A stretch of DNA of 64,000 nucleotides from Bog-756 sp963737625 (GCA_963737625.1 CAVTTK010000002.1:1674001-1738000); one strand, 5' to 3'; positions 33,806 to 43,014 are shown, counted from the stretch's first letter. Notes: a model not told the origin generated them from the letters alone. Numbers and translations: made by a program.

Positions 33806-35017
33806 CTAGGCCGTCGCTCCCATCGGGGACGTCGGCGTGAACACCACGGGCATGGCTTCGTAGCCGGAGACGAAGTTGGCCGCCCGCGCCAGCAGCGGTC
33901 GGTCGTCGGCCAGGGCCAGGTCGGGCAAGCGGTCGAGGAGGCGGTCGAACATCACCTGCAGCTCCATGCGGGCCAGCCGGTTGCCCAGGCAGAAGTGCGA
34001 GCCGAAGCCGAAGGCGATGTGGTCGTTGGGCGTCCGGGTGATGTCGAACTCCTCGGGCGCCTCGAATACCCGCTCGTCCCGGTTGGCCGAGGGGTAGAGC
34101 AGCAGGAGCTTCTCCCCCTGGCGCAGGGTCTCCCCGTGCAGCTCCACGTCCCTCGTCATGGTGCGGGCCATGTTCTTGATGGGCGACACCCACCGAAGCA
34201 TCTCTTCGATGGCGGTGGGCATCAGGGACCGGTCCGCGGCCAGGGCCTTCATCTGATCGGGATGGCGGAGCAACTCGTACATGCCCCCGCTGATCACGTG
34301 GCGGGTGGTCTCGTCCCCGCCGATGAGGATGAGGAGCGACTCGTAGATGATGGAGTCGGGATCCAGCCGGTTGCCTTCGATCTCGGCGTGGACCAGGGTC
34401 CCGATCAGGTCACCGGACTGGTTGTCCCTCCTCCGCTGCTCAGCCACGGCGGTGATGTACTCGGCGTACTCCACGGCGGCCACCATGGCCTTGTCCGCGG
34501 CCGCGGGATCCGGCGCGCCGAGCGACTTCAGCATGTCGTCGGACCAACGGAGGAGGTCGTCCCGATCCTCGGGCGCCACACCCAGCATGTCGCCGATGAC
34601 GATCATGGGAAGGGGGGCGGCGATGTCCCGGACGAAGTCGGCCGAGCCGGCCTCGCACACCCGGTCGATGATCCCGTCGCAGACGGCCCGGATCCCCTCC
34701 TCGCTCTCCCGGATCCGCCGCGGGGTGAAGCCTTCGCTGACCAGCCGCCGGCGCCGGAAGTGCTCGGGGGCATCGGTCTCGATCATCATGGGCAGCGGGA
34801 ACCCGTCGGGTCGGATCCCCCCGGCGTTGGAGTAGGTCTCGGGGTCCTTGGAGATGTCCCGCACGTCGGCGTACCGGGTGATGCCCCACACCCCGGAGGC
34901 CTCGTCGAAGTAGGCCGGGGCGTGCTCCCGCATCCAGGCGAAGGCCGGGAAGGGATCGCCGGCGTAGAAGGTGCCGTCGGTCAGCCCGATGGTCAACTCG
35001 GCGGGTGCTGTGGTCAT
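33806..35017 (-). CDS. Cytochrome P450
   Basis: This is about 403 residues, normal for a bacterial class I P450. It has the I-helix GGDETTRH (oxygen activation), the K-helix ExxR (AIEEMLRWVSPIKN), and the haem loop FGFGSHFCLGNRLAR with the cysteine thiolate at about residue 341. The sequence resembles actinobacterial P450s acting on steroids or branched fatty acids, but the substrate is uncertain. It needs ferredoxin and reductase encoded elsewhere. ATG at 35017 is preferred to the longer frame at 35071. A palindromic operator precedes it (35130-35144). Confidence 0.93.
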   Translation of the reverse strand: MTTAPAELTIGLTDGTFYAGDPFPAFAWMREHAPAYFDEASGVWGITRYADVRDISKDPETYSNAGGIRPDGFPLPMMIETDAPEHFRRRRLVSEGFTPRRIRESEEGIRAVCDGIIDRVCEAGSADFVRDIAAPLPMIVIGDMLGVAPEDRDDLLRWSDDMLKSLGAPDPAAADKAMVAAVEYAEYITAVAEQRRRDNQSGDLIGTLVHAEIEGNRLDPDSIIYESLLILIGGDETTRHVISGGMYELLRHPDQMKALAADRSLMPTAIEEMLRWVSPIKNMARTMTRDVELHGETLRQGEKLLLLYPSANRDERVFEAPEEFDITRTPNDHIAFGFGSHFCLGNRLARMELQVMFDRLLDRLPDLALADDRPLLARAANFVSGYEAMPVVFTPTSPMGATA

Positions 35018-35113
35018 GAAACCCTCTCTCCGAAACCTCGGGCCGGACGCCGTGGCGCCCTCCGAGAGCACTGTGCCGGACCCCCACCCTCGACGGCCCG
35101 GATTCCGCGTCGA

Positions 35114-35144
35114 AGTATAGGCCGACCATCTGACGATGCGTCAG
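35114..35144 (-). promoter_or_regulatory. P450 promoter with palindromic operator
   Basis: The perfect inverted repeat CTGACG-ATG-CGTCAG (35130-35144) lies about 113 bases before the P450 start. On the minus strand TATACT at 35119-35114 is a credible -10, which places the palindrome over the expected -35 region. This geometry fits repression by a dimeric regulator such as TetR, although no regulator gene lies beside it. Confidence 0.5.
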
Positions 35145-35248
35145 CTACCGGCCGGACCCGCACCGGGTGCCGGCGCCATGGTGCACCCGTTCCCGGGCGT
35201 CGGGTCCCCCGGCGACCGGCTCCACCGCCCCTCCGGCCGGCGGGCCGG

Positions 35249-36670
35249 TCAGGGATGGGTCATGGACTCCGGCCGCACCGCCTCGTCGAACTGCTCACCG
35301 GTCAGGTAGCCGAGGGCCAGCGCCGACTCCCGGAGCGTGCTGCCTTCCCGGTGGGCCTTCTTGGCCACCTCGGCCGCTTTGTCGTACCCGATGAGGGGAT
35401 TGAGGGCGGTCACCAGCATCAACGAGTTCTCGAGGTGCTGGCGGATCCGTGGCTCATTGGGCTCCAGGCCGTCCACGCAGAACTCGGTGAAGGCCAGACA
35501 GGCCTCGGCGATCAGCCGCACCGAGTGGAGCACATTGTGGATGATGACCGGCTTGCACACGTTCAGCTCCAGGTTGCCCCGCGCCCCCGCCATGGCCACT
35601 GCGGCGTCGTTCCCGTAGACCTGGATGCACACCATGATCATGGCCTCGCTCTGGGTGGGGTTGACCTTGCCGGGCATGATGGAGGAGCCCGGTTCGTTCT
35701 CGGGCAGGGTCAGCTCGCCCAGCCCGCTGCGGGGTCCCGAGCCCAGCCATCTGAGGTCGTCGGCGATCTTGATCAACGAGGCGGCCGTGGTGCGCAGCGC
35801 GCCGCTGGTCTGGATCAGGGCGTCGTGGGCGGCCAGGGCGGCGAACTTGTTCGGCGCGGTCACGAAGGGCAGCCCGGTGAGTTCGGCGATGGCCGAGGCC
35901 ACGCGGGTCCCGAACTCAGGATGGGTGTTGAGTCCGGTGCCCACCGCGGTCCCCCCGGCGGCCAGCTCGTAGAGGTCGTCGAGGGTGAGCTCGATGCGCC
36001 GGAGGTCGGCATCGAGCTGGGCGACGTAGCCGGAGAACTCCTGACCGAGGGTGAGAGGCACGGCGTCCATCAGGTGGGTGCGACCGATCTTGGTGATGCC
36101 GGCGTAGGCCTCGGCCTTGGTGTGGAGCGCGTTGCGCAGGGTCCGGACGGCCGGAATCAGCCGATGGGTGATCTCCTCCACCGCGGCGATGTGCATGGCC
36201 GTGGGGAAGGTGTCGTTGGACGACTGGGACATGTTGACGTCGTCATTGGGATGGACCGGCTCCTTCGAGCCCAGAACTCCTCCGGCCATCTCGATGGCCC
36301 GGTTGGAGATGACCTCGTTGGCGTTCATGTTGGACTGGGTACCGCTCCCGGTCTGCCACACCGAGAGGGGGAACTGGTCGTCGAGCTTGCCCTCGGACAC
36401 CTCACGGGAGGCGGCGATGATCAGGGCCGACTTCTCCGGGGTCATCTTGCCCAGATCGGCGTTCACCTGGGCCGAGGCTTCCTTCAGAACGCCGATGGCC
36501 CGGATCAGGGGCTTGGGCATCCGGTCGTCGCCGATGGGGAAGTGGTGGAGCGAGCGGGCCGTCTGAGCGCCCCAGTAGCGGTCGGCCGGTACTTCGATGG
36601 CCCCCATGCTGTCGGTCTCGGTGCGGGTCTCGGTGGTATGTCCGGTGATTCCGGTGGTGCCGCTGGTCAT
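35249..36670 (-). CDS. fumC: Fumarate hydratase class II
   Basis: This is about 473 residues, matching class II fumarases. It has the signature GSSIMPGKVN at about residues 326-335, TGSGTQSNMNANEV, HPNDDVNMSQSSNDTFPTA and GRTHLMDAVPLTLGQEFSGY, and interconverts fumarate and malate in the TCA cycle as a tetramer. The preferred start is ATG 36670 after a GAGGAAG box; an upstream in-frame extension of 14 residues is not needed. A Ser/Thr-rich N-terminal leader of about 20 residues precedes the domain. Confidence 0.96.
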   Translation of the reverse strand: MTSGTTGITGHTTETRTETDSMGAIEVPADRYWGAQTARSLHHFPIGDDRMPKPLIRAIGVLKEASAQVNADLGKMTPEKSALIIAASREVSEGKLDDQFPLSVWQTGSGTQSNMNANEVISNRAIEMAGGVLGSKEPVHPNDDVNMSQSSNDTFPTAMHIAAVEEITHRLIPAVRTLRNALHTKAEAYAGITKIGRTHLMDAVPLTLGQEFSGYVAQLDADLRRIELTLDDLYELAAGGTAVGTGLNTHPEFGTRVASAIAELTGLPFVTAPNKFAALAAHDALIQTSGALRTTAASLIKIADDLRWLGSGPRSGLGELTLPENEPGSSIMPGKVNPTQSEAMIMVCIQVYGNDAAVAMAGARGNLELNVCKPVIIHNVLHSVRLIAEACLAFTEFCVDGLEPNEPRIRQHLENSLMLVTALNPLIGYDKAAEVAKKAHREGSTLRESALALGYLTGEQFDEAVRPESMTHP

Positions 36671-36828
36671 GGTGGCTTCCTCTCGGTCTGGCTGTCGCTC
36701 AGGATCCCCCACTAGTGCGGGCTGACCCTACCGTGCCCGTCGCCCACGGGGTAGCGCGGCACCCGCCGTCCAAGGACGCCCCCGTGGCCATCGGACCGCT
36801 GGCCTGGAGGGCGCGGGCTGCGGATGGG

Positions 36829-37281
36829 TCAGGGACCGGTCCGACGACAGGTAGGACACACTCCGACCAGGTCGAACTGGTGGTCGGTGACCTCGTACCC
36901 GTGCTCCTCGGCCACCACCCGCGCCGCCTCGGCCATGGCCCGCTCCAGGCGGGCCGACGGGGCCACATCCTCGACCTTGCCGCACCGTCCACAGGCCAGG
37001 TGGTGGTGATGGCCGGCCAGCTCCTCGGCCAGCTCGAAGCGACCGTGGTCGTCGACGCCGGTGACCCGTCGGACCACTCCGGCCTCGATGAGCGTGGTGA
37101 CATTCCGGTAGGCACTGGACTGGGGCAATTCCTGGTTCGAGGCCAGGATCTCCGGGATGGACAGGGGGCGGCCGGCCTCGGCCAGAGTGGCCACCAGCGA
37201 TCGGCGCACCGGGGTGTAGCGCTGCTCGTGGCCGGCCAGCCGCAGGGCGACCTGTTCGTGGACCGACGGGGCGGTGACCAT
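36829..37281 (-). CDS. zur: Fur-family regulator, Zur type
   Basis: This is 150 residues. N-terminal winged helix: RYTPVRRSLVATLAEAGRPL and SSAYRNVTTLIEAGVVRRV. C-terminal metal site HHHHLACGRCGKVEDV plus CPTC at the end form the structural zinc site, and additional histidines provide the sensing site. Position directly behind a zinc-type ABC operon, with a matching inverted repeat upstream of that operon, favours Zur over Fur or other family members. ATG at 37281; a longer in-frame start at 37365 is rejected. Confidence 0.85.
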   Translation of the reverse strand: MVTAPSVHEQVALRLAGHEQRYTPVRRSLVATLAEAGRPLSIPEILASNQELPQSSAYRNVTTLIEAGVVRRVTGVDDHGRFELAEELAGHHHHLACGRCGKVEDVAPSARLERAMAEAARVVAEEHGYEVTDHQFDLVGVCPTCRRTGP

Positions 37282-37345
37282 ACCCTCAACAGTACGACCT
37301 CGGTCCCCCACGTCCGGGCCGGCCTCCTGGTCACGCCGTCCCCGT

Positions 37346-38281
37346 TCAGGCGCCACGGAGATCACCCCGGAACTCGGCCGCGGGAGCGGTGGTCCGGGGA
37401 AGTGGACCGCGCCTCCTCGGGTTCCGCCCGTGACGGGACGTGGCGGCGATGCTCACCAGGTAGGTGAGGGTGGCCACCGCCACGATCCCGAAGCTGGGGG
37501 GCACCCGGGGGGCCAGGTAGGCCACGGTGAGGCCGATCCACATCGATCCCACGGCGATGCCGGCGGACAGCCAGACGGCGACGAAGGGTCGGGACGTCAG
37601 CCGCTGGCTGGCCCCGGCCGGGGCGGCCACCAGCCCCAACAGCAACAGCGCCCCTACGGCCTGGGTGGCCACGCCAGCGGTGATGCCGAGGAGCACGAAG
37701 AAGAGGTAGCCGAGGGCCCGGACAGGCACGCCTCGGGCCGAGGCCACGCTCTCGTCGAGGCTGGCGAAGATCAGGGGACGGCCGATGGCCACGAAGACCA
37801 CGACGACCCCGAGGGCGACGAGGGAGTCGCTGACCGCCTGGGCGGACGAGAGTCCGAGGACCGATCCGAACAGGACGTGTACGCCGGCGTCGGAGCCGAC
37901 GGCCCCGGTTCCGCTCTGCGAGGTGGTGAAGATCGAGAGGAACAGGGCGCCGAGACCCAGGACCCAGGCGAACACACTGCCGATGACGGTGTCGTCGGCG
38001 GAGGCCCGGCGGCCCAGGGCCGCCATGAGCACGGCGAACAGGACGCAGGCCCCGTAGAGCCCGGCCCGGAGGTCGAGTCCGAAGGCCAGGGCGGCCAGGG
38101 CGCCGGTGAAGGCCACGTGGGACAAGGCATCGCCGGTGAACACCTGACCCCGGAGGACCACCACGTAGCCCACCAGCCCCGCCGCCAGGGCGATGCACGT
38201 CCCGGCCAGGAACGCCGAACGGAGGAAGGGGTGGTCGAGCATGTGGGCCAGACCGACGAAGGGATCGAGCGTGGCCATCAT
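37346..38281 (-). CDS. znuB: Zinc ABC transporter permease (second)
   Basis: This is 311 residues of the ABC-3 metal permease family, with about eight hydrophobic segments. GQVFTGDALSHVAFTGALAA carries the conserved GD..SH motif of TroC/ZnuB permeases. VATQAVGALLLLGLVAAPAG is the late conserved segment. It overlaps the first permease gene by ATGA (38278-38281), implying stoichiometric synthesis of a heteromeric channel. The C-terminus is basic and cytosolic. Confidence 0.88.
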   Translation of the reverse strand: MMATLDPFVGLAHMLDHPFLRSAFLAGTCIALAAGLVGYVVVLRGQVFTGDALSHVAFTGALAALAFGLDLRAGLYGACVLFAVLMAALGRRASADDTVIGSVFAWVLGLGALFLSIFTTSQSGTGAVGSDAGVHVLFGSVLGLSSAQAVSDSLVALGVVVVFVAIGRPLIFASLDESVASARGVPVRALGYLFFVLLGITAGVATQAVGALLLLGLVAAPAGASQRLTSRPFVAVWLSAGIAVGSMWIGLTVAYLAPRVPPSFGIVAVATLTYLVSIAATSRHGRNPRRRGPLPRTTAPAAEFRGDLRGA

Positions 38282-39249
38282 GTGCCGACCGCCGCGCCGG
38301 TGAGGTCGACTCCGTCCCGCCCACCCGCTCCGTCAGTCTGCTGTGCCCGACGCCGACGCGGTGGCCGGGTGCCGAACCACGAGGCCACGGCTCGCCCCCC
38401 TGCGGCCAGGACGTAGACGGCGAACCCGATGGACGAGACGTAGAAGCCCACTGGGTAAGGCGAGTAGAACGCCACCCCCAAGGACACCCAGGTGGTGACC
38501 AGGGCGAGGACCACGGTGAGGCCGAAGCTGAGGGCCGGTCGCACCGTGATCTGCTGGGCGGCGGCGGCGGGCATGACCAGGAGGGCGAAGACCAGCAGGG
38601 CCCCGGTGATCTGGCTGACCTCGGCGGCAGCACAGCCCAAGAGGAGAAGGAAGGCCACCGACAGCCCCCGCACCGGGACGCCCCGGGCCGCGGCAACGTC
38701 TCCGTCGACGGTGGCGAAGAACAGCGGTCGGGCCATGCACGCCAACGCGGCCAGGACTCCGGCGGCCACCAGGGCCAGGGTGACGACCTGGCCGTCGGAG
38801 ATCCCGAGGAAGGTACCGAAGAGCAGACCGGTCAGGCTGTCGAGGAAGCCTCCGTACAGGCTCACGAACAGAACCCCACAGGCCAGGGCGAAGGCTTGCA
38901 CCGTGCCGATGACGGCCGACTCCTCGCTCCGCTCCCGTCCCGACGGGGACCGCGGGACCATGGCGATCACCAGCGCGGCCACGATGCTCCCGGCGAAGTA
39001 GCCGGCGGTGGCGCTGATACCGAGCCAGATGGCCCCGGCTGCACCGGGGAACGACACCACGGCCAGGGTGTGACCGGCGAAGCTCTGGCGCCGGAGCACC
39101 ATGAACCAACCGACGGCCCCGGCGATGAGGGCCACGATGGTCCCGGCCCGTAAGGCGTTGACCATGAAGGGGAGCGCCAGCATCTGGTGGACGTCGGTGA
39201 CGATGTTCCCGCTCGGGCCGCCGGACGAGGTGGTGGCCGGGATCACCAC
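38278..39249 (-). CDS. znuB: Zinc ABC transporter permease (first)
   Basis: This is a 323-residue ABC-3 family permease with about eight membrane helices. It differs from its neighbour: the cytosolic GD..SH loop reads RQSFAGHTLAVVSFPGA. It has ITGALLVFALLVMPAAAAQQI near the end and an arginine-rich tail. Together the two permeases would form the membrane channel. Twelve bases separate it from the ATPase gene. Confidence 0.88.
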   Translation of the reverse strand: MVIPATTSSGGPSGNIVTDVHQMLALPFMVNALRAGTIVALIAGAVGWFMVLRRQSFAGHTLAVVSFPGAAGAIWLGISATAGYFAGSIVAALVIAMVPRSPSGRERSEESAVIGTVQAFALACGVLFVSLYGGFLDSLTGLLFGTFLGISDGQVVTLALVAAGVLAALACMARPLFFATVDGDVAAARGVPVRGLSVAFLLLLGCAAAEVSQITGALLVFALLVMPAAAAQQITVRPALSFGLTVVLALVTTWVSLGVAFYSPYPVGFYVSSIGFAVYVLAAGGRAVASWFGTRPPRRRRAQQTDGAGGRDGVDLTGAAVGT

Positions 39250-39261
39250 GGTGACGGGGAG

Positions 39262-40119
39262 TCATCCGTGTGCGTGCCCCGTGTGCCGATCGGCGTGATG
39301 GGAGGGCGCCTCGGGGCTCCCGACCACCACCATCTGTCCGTCGGATGTCCGCAGCACCTCGATGGGCGCCTCGTACAGCGCACTGAGGGTCTCCGAGGTG
39401 ATGACCTCGTCGGGTGGCCCGCAGACCGCACCACCCCGGGCGACGTAGACCACCCCGTCGAGATAGGAGACGATCGGGTTCACGTCGTGGGCCACGATGA
39501 GCACGGTGATTCCGAACCGCTGGCTGATGTCCGAGATCAAGGCGGCCACCGAGGCCTGGTTGGGGAGGTCCAGACTGTCGAGGGGCTCGTCCAGCAGCAG
39601 CATGCGGGGCCTGCGGACCAGGGCTTGGGCGATGAGGAGGCGCTGCTGCTCCCCCCCGGACATCTGCCCGATGGGTCGGTGCGCATACCCGGTGGCCCCG
39701 ACCAGCTCGATCACCTCGTCCACCCGTTGACGGCGGCGCCGGCCGCGGGCGAACAGTGCCGATCCGCCCGGGAGGGGCAGACCCCACCGGTCGCCGTCGC
39801 TGCCCAGACGCACCACGTCGATGCCGCGGATCCGGAGGCTGGGGTCGAAGCTCCGTCGCTGGGGCAGGTAGCCGATCTCGGCGCCGGCCTCGCCCGGGTC
39901 TCGGCCCAGCACCGAGACCTGCCCCTCGGCCAGGGGCAGGATGCCCAGTACGGCCTTGATCAGTGTCGACTTGCCCACCCCGTTGGGACCGAGGACGGCA
40001 ATGAACTCGCCGGCCCGGACCTCGAGACTCACGTGCGCCCACACCGTCCGGCCACCCAGGCGCACCGCAGCGTCGGTGAGCACCACGGCGATCTCATCGC
40101 TCCCGTCGGTCCGGTGCAT
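39262..40119 (-). CDS. znuC: Zinc ABC transporter ATP-binding protein
   Basis: This is 285 residues from ATG 40119. Walker A GPNGVGKST, Q-loop LPQRRSF, signature MSGGEQQRLLIAQAL, Walker B MLLLDEPLDSLD and the H-loop histidine in VAHDVN are all intact. The C-terminus is histidine-rich (HHADRHTGHAHG), as seen in zinc- and nickel-related transporters, and may buffer metal. An alternative start further upstream would overlap the znuA stop. Confidence 0.92.
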   Translation of the reverse strand: MHRTDGSDEIAVVLTDAAVRLGGRTVWAHVSLEVRAGEFIAVLGPNGVGKSTLIKAVLGILPLAEGQVSVLGRDPGEAGAEIGYLPQRRSFDPSLRIRGIDVVRLGSDGDRWGLPLPGGSALFARGRRRRQRVDEVIELVGATGYAHRPIGQMSGGEQQRLLIAQALVRRPRMLLLDEPLDSLDLPNQASVAALISDISQRFGITVLIVAHDVNPIVSYLDGVVYVARGGAVCGPPDEVITSETLSALYEAPIEVLRTSDGQMVVVGSPEAPSHHADRHTGHAHG

Positions 40120-40123
40120 CGGG

Positions 40124-41059
40124 TCAGCCACGGGCCCGGGCCAACGCCGCTTCGATGCCGAGCAGCTGTCTGGTCTGCCAGGCCTGATAGGTGGCACCGG
40201 CCGGTTGGAGGGTCTCGGTGATGGTGGCGTACGGGATGCGTTCGGCCTTGACCTCCTGGAGCTGGGCCTGCACGTCCGGCGTCACATTCTGGGTGTTGTA
40301 GACGTAGATCTTGATTCGGTGATCCCGGATCTGGTTGTCGATGGTCTCCTTGTCGGCCACCGAGACATCCGTGCCCTCGCTGATCGCCTTCAGGAAGGTG
40401 GGCGGCGTGATGAGCTTGAGACCGAGCGCGGGGGCCAGCATGGCGAAGATCGACTCCGACGCCCCGACAGGCGTGCCGCGGTACGTCGCTCTGATGTCGG
40501 CGATGGTGGCGTCGTAGGCGGCCAGGTCGACCGTCTCGAAGTGCCGCTCCTGGGCGGCGAAGTAGGAACGGTGCGAGGGATCGAGCTTCTGATAGTCCGA
40601 GGTCAGCCGATTGATCACGGTCCGCACATCTCCCGGGTTGTACCAGCGGTGGGGATTGGCATCGGCCGGCAGGCCGAGCACCGCGCCCACATCGAGGGTC
40701 ACAATCGACGACGGATCGGCGGACAGCAGGTTCTGGGCCCACGGGTCGTAGCCGATCCCGTTCTCGATGACCATCCCGGCTCTGGCCATGGACCTGGCGT
40801 CCGCCGCCGTAGGCTCGTACGAGTGGGGATCCGTGTTCGGATTGGTAATGATGCTCACCACGTGAACGTGGGCGCCACCGATCTGGCTGGCGATGCTCCC
40901 CCAGAAGTTCTCGGCCGCCACCACCTGGATCACCCCACCCCGGGTGGTTCCGGCCGCCGCCCCCGACTCCGAGGTGTCCACCGAGCAAGCGGCACCGACC
41001 AGGCAGACCACCAGGCACAATCCGGCGACCGACACTCGAGGGCAGCGGAGTGGGATCAC
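40124..41059 (-). CDS. znuA: Zinc ABC transporter substrate-binding lipoprotein
   Basis: This is a 311-residue cluster A-I metal-binding protein. The N-terminal signal ends in a lipobox-like GAACS, predicting attachment of the mature protein to the membrane. Metal ligands are expected from the histidine in DPHSYEPTAADA, the NPHRWYNP histidine, and GASESIFAMLAPALG further on. It lacks the long His-rich loop of classic ZnuA, so manganese or iron as cargo cannot be excluded, but the Zur-type regulator supports zinc. Confidence 0.9.
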   Translation of the reverse strand: MIPLRCPRVSVAGLCLVVCLVGAACSVDTSESGAAAGTTRGGVIQVVAAENFWGSIASQIGGAHVHVVSIITNPNTDPHSYEPTAADARSMARAGMVIENGIGYDPWAQNLLSADPSSIVTLDVGAVLGLPADANPHRWYNPGDVRTVINRLTSDYQKLDPSHRSYFAAQERHFETVDLAAYDATIADIRATYRGTPVGASESIFAMLAPALGLKLITPPTFLKAISEGTDVSVADKETIDNQIRDHRIKIYVYNTQNVTPDVQAQLQEVKAERIPYATITETLQPAGATYQAWQTRQLLGIEAALARARG

Positions 41060-41167
41060 GCTTCCCTCGATCCGCCGTGGGTGGGTCGGCTAGCGCCGGG
41101 CCGTCGGGGCTGGGCCATCGGGAGCTCCTTGGGCCCCACCACCGTGGTCGGGCCTCTCCCTCCACTC

Positions 41168-41190
41168 TATTCGAGAATGGTTCTCATTAC
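41168..41190 (-). promoter_or_regulatory. Zur-like operator upstream of znuA
   Basis: GAGAA-TGG-TTCTC (41173-41185) is a perfect 5-3-5 inverted repeat inside an AT-richer patch, 114 bases before the znuA start. This resembles Fur/Zur-family boxes. The AT-richness is striking in this GC-rich sequence. It is the natural site for the regulator encoded at 36829-37281. Confidence 0.55.
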
Positions 41191-41278
41191 AAGGTGGGCC
41201 AGCCGGACCATGGCCGAGGCCGGGCCCGGGTCGGTGGCGGCCTCTTCCTTCCCCGTCTTCGGGACCCTGGGTCGGGCG

Positions 41279-42151
41279 TCAGCTCCTCACTGTCACCCCT
41301 TGGGCCCACACCTGGCGGGCCACGGCGACGTCCTCGGTCCGCGGGCCGTCACCTTCGCCGGGAACCTCGAGTATGGCGGGGAGACCCTGCAGCTGGGGAT
41401 GACCCAGGAGGGCGGCCAGCGCGTCCGACCCGATGGTGCCGTCCCCGATGTTCTCGTGTCGGTCCCTGTTCGCCCCGAAGGCCACCTTGGAGTCGTTCAG
41501 GTGCAGGCATTGGAGCCTGGCCAGGCCCACCGTCAGGTCCACCAGGGCCATCAGCTCGTCGGCTTCCTCCACCGTACCGAAGGGGACCCCCGATGCCCAC
41601 AGATGCTGGGTGTCCAGGCAGACGCCGAGCCGTTCGTCACCTCCCGCGGCGTCGATGACCATGGCCAGCTCTTCGAAGGAACGACCGACCGTGTCCCCGG
41701 CTCCGGCGGCGTTCTCCAGCAGGATCGGACACGGATCGGTCGAGGCCTCCACCGAGTCGAGGGCCTCGATCAGGGCGGCGACGATGCCGGGGAGCGCGGC
41801 GTCGAATCCGCGGCCCCGATGGCTGCCGATGTGGAGGACCAGGCCGTCCGAACCCATCCCTTGGGCCGTGGCCAGATTGGCCATGAGGCAGGCCCGTGAC
41901 TTGGCCGCCAACTCCGGATCCGGGGTGGCCAGGTTGATCAGGTACGTCGCATGGCAGTACGTCGATGTGACGGTGGGATGCTCGCTCTGGGCCTCCCGGT
42001 AGCCGGCCAACACGTCCGGTCCATACTGTGAGGGCTTCCACATCCGCGGGCTCTGGGTGAAGATCTGGACGACGTCAGCTCCGATGTCATCGCCGTGCTG
42101 GAGGGCCGGAATCAGACCTTTTCCCGCCCGCACATGGGCTCCGATGCGCAT
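41279..42151 (-). CDS. nfo: Endonuclease IV (AP endonuclease)
   Basis: This is 290 residues, TIM-barrel metal-dependent AP endonuclease of the Nfo family, which cleaves DNA 5' to abasic sites in base excision repair. Motifs: IFTQSPRMWKPS, LVLHIGSHRGRG, PILLENAAGAGDTVG, VCLDTQHLWASG, CLHLNDSKVAFGANRDRHEN and PAILEVPGE, with the trinuclear zinc ligands among these histidines, aspartates and glutamates. ATG at 42151. The neighbouring genes are unrelated. Confidence 0.94.
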   Translation of the reverse strand: MRIGAHVRAGKGLIPALQHGDDIGADVVQIFTQSPRMWKPSQYGPDVLAGYREAQSEHPTVTSTYCHATYLINLATPDPELAAKSRACLMANLATAQGMGSDGLVLHIGSHRGRGFDAALPGIVAALIEALDSVEASTDPCPILLENAAGAGDTVGRSFEELAMVIDAAGGDERLGVCLDTQHLWASGVPFGTVEEADELMALVDLTVGLARLQCLHLNDSKVAFGANRDRHENIGDGTIGSDALAALLGHPQLQGLPAILEVPGEGDGPRTEDVAVARQVWAQGVTVRS

Positions 42152-42606
42152 AGGGGCACCGTAGCCGAGGGGGATTCACGATCGATCGGACAACGGTGCT
42201 GGCTGCAGTGGGGCGCAGGCCCTCCCACCACCGCTCCGGGTGCCGATCCGCAGGACCGGCGCGCCCCGTCCGGATTCTCAATGTCTTGCCAGGATCAGCA
42301 CAGGAAATCCCAAGCGACGCGCCGGATACTCGGAGTGCGCCCCCGGGGTCGGGGAGAACGAGATGTCCCCCATCCACTCCACCCTGTCCTTCCCGGCCGC
42401 GGGGACGCACAACGACGACGGCGGGGCACCCGTGGACCTCCACCGCCTCGTACTGGCGACCGCCGTATCACCGGACCGGAGGGGCGTGGTGGCCGACCAG
42501 TGAGCGCTTCTCGGTACTCTCGAAGCCACCACCCACGCGTGGGCCACCGAGACGCGACCGCCGTCGCTCGACCGGTCGAACCCACCCGATTCGGAGGAGC
42601 ACATCG
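42152..42606. other. Divergent spacer with one doubtful small frame
   Basis: This 455-base gap lies between nfo and the PPOX-like gene. A 46-codon frame from ATG 42363 to 42503 follows a GGGAG box, but its sequence matches nothing I recognise and it is not called as a gene. The gap must hold both divergent promoters. Confidence 0.3.
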
Positions 42607-43008
42607 ATGCCCGCAACCCTGAGTAACGCAGCCCGGGCCCTGGTCGAACGACCGGTCATTGCCAACGTGGCCACGGTCGACCACGAAGGCCGTCCCCAGG
42701 TCACGCCGGTGTGGATCGACATGGACGGCGACGACCTGCGGTTCAACACGGCCAGGGGGCGGGTCAAGACCGCCAATCTGGAGAGCAATCCTCACGTGGC
42801 GGTGTCGATCGTCGATCCCGACAACCCGTACAACGTGGTCGTGGTGCGTGGCACGGTCGAAGGAACCGAAGATGGTGCCGACGCCCACATCGACTCCTTG
42901 GCCAAGAAGTATCTCGACGTTGACACCTACCCGATGCGCAGGCCGGGCGAAGTGCGGGTCATCTACCGGGTCCATGCCGACAACGTGGTCATGCAGTCGG
43001 ACGATTGA
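42607..43008 (+). CDS. PPOX-class split-barrel (F420- or FMN-dependent) oxidoreductase
   Basis: This is 133 residues of the pyridoxamine 5'-phosphate oxidase-like split-barrel fold. Typical features: ANVATVDHEGRPQVTPVWI and FNTARGRVKTANLESNPHVA, where Arg/Lys bind the flavin or F420 phosphate, and DPDNPYNVVVVRGTVEG. In actinobacteria this subgroup often uses F420. An RBS (GGAGGA) precedes the ATG by eight bases. The adjacent convergent LLM gene ends six bases away. Confidence 0.88.
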   Translation: MPATLSNAARALVERPVIANVATVDHEGRPQVTPVWIDMDGDDLRFNTARGRVKTANLESNPHVAVSIVDPDNPYNVVVVRGTVEGTEDGADAHIDSLAKKYLDVDTYPMRRPGEVRVIYRVHADNVVMQSDD

Positions 43009-43014
43009 GGACCC

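Noticed and set aside
33578..36715. 1045-codon plus-strand frame opposite the P450 and fumarase genes
   Set aside because: It is the antisense of two strongly conserved genes; its length reflects GC-rich codon bias.
42363..42503. 46-codon frame with a GGGAG box
   Set aside because: No similarity or coupling to a neighbour; could be chance.
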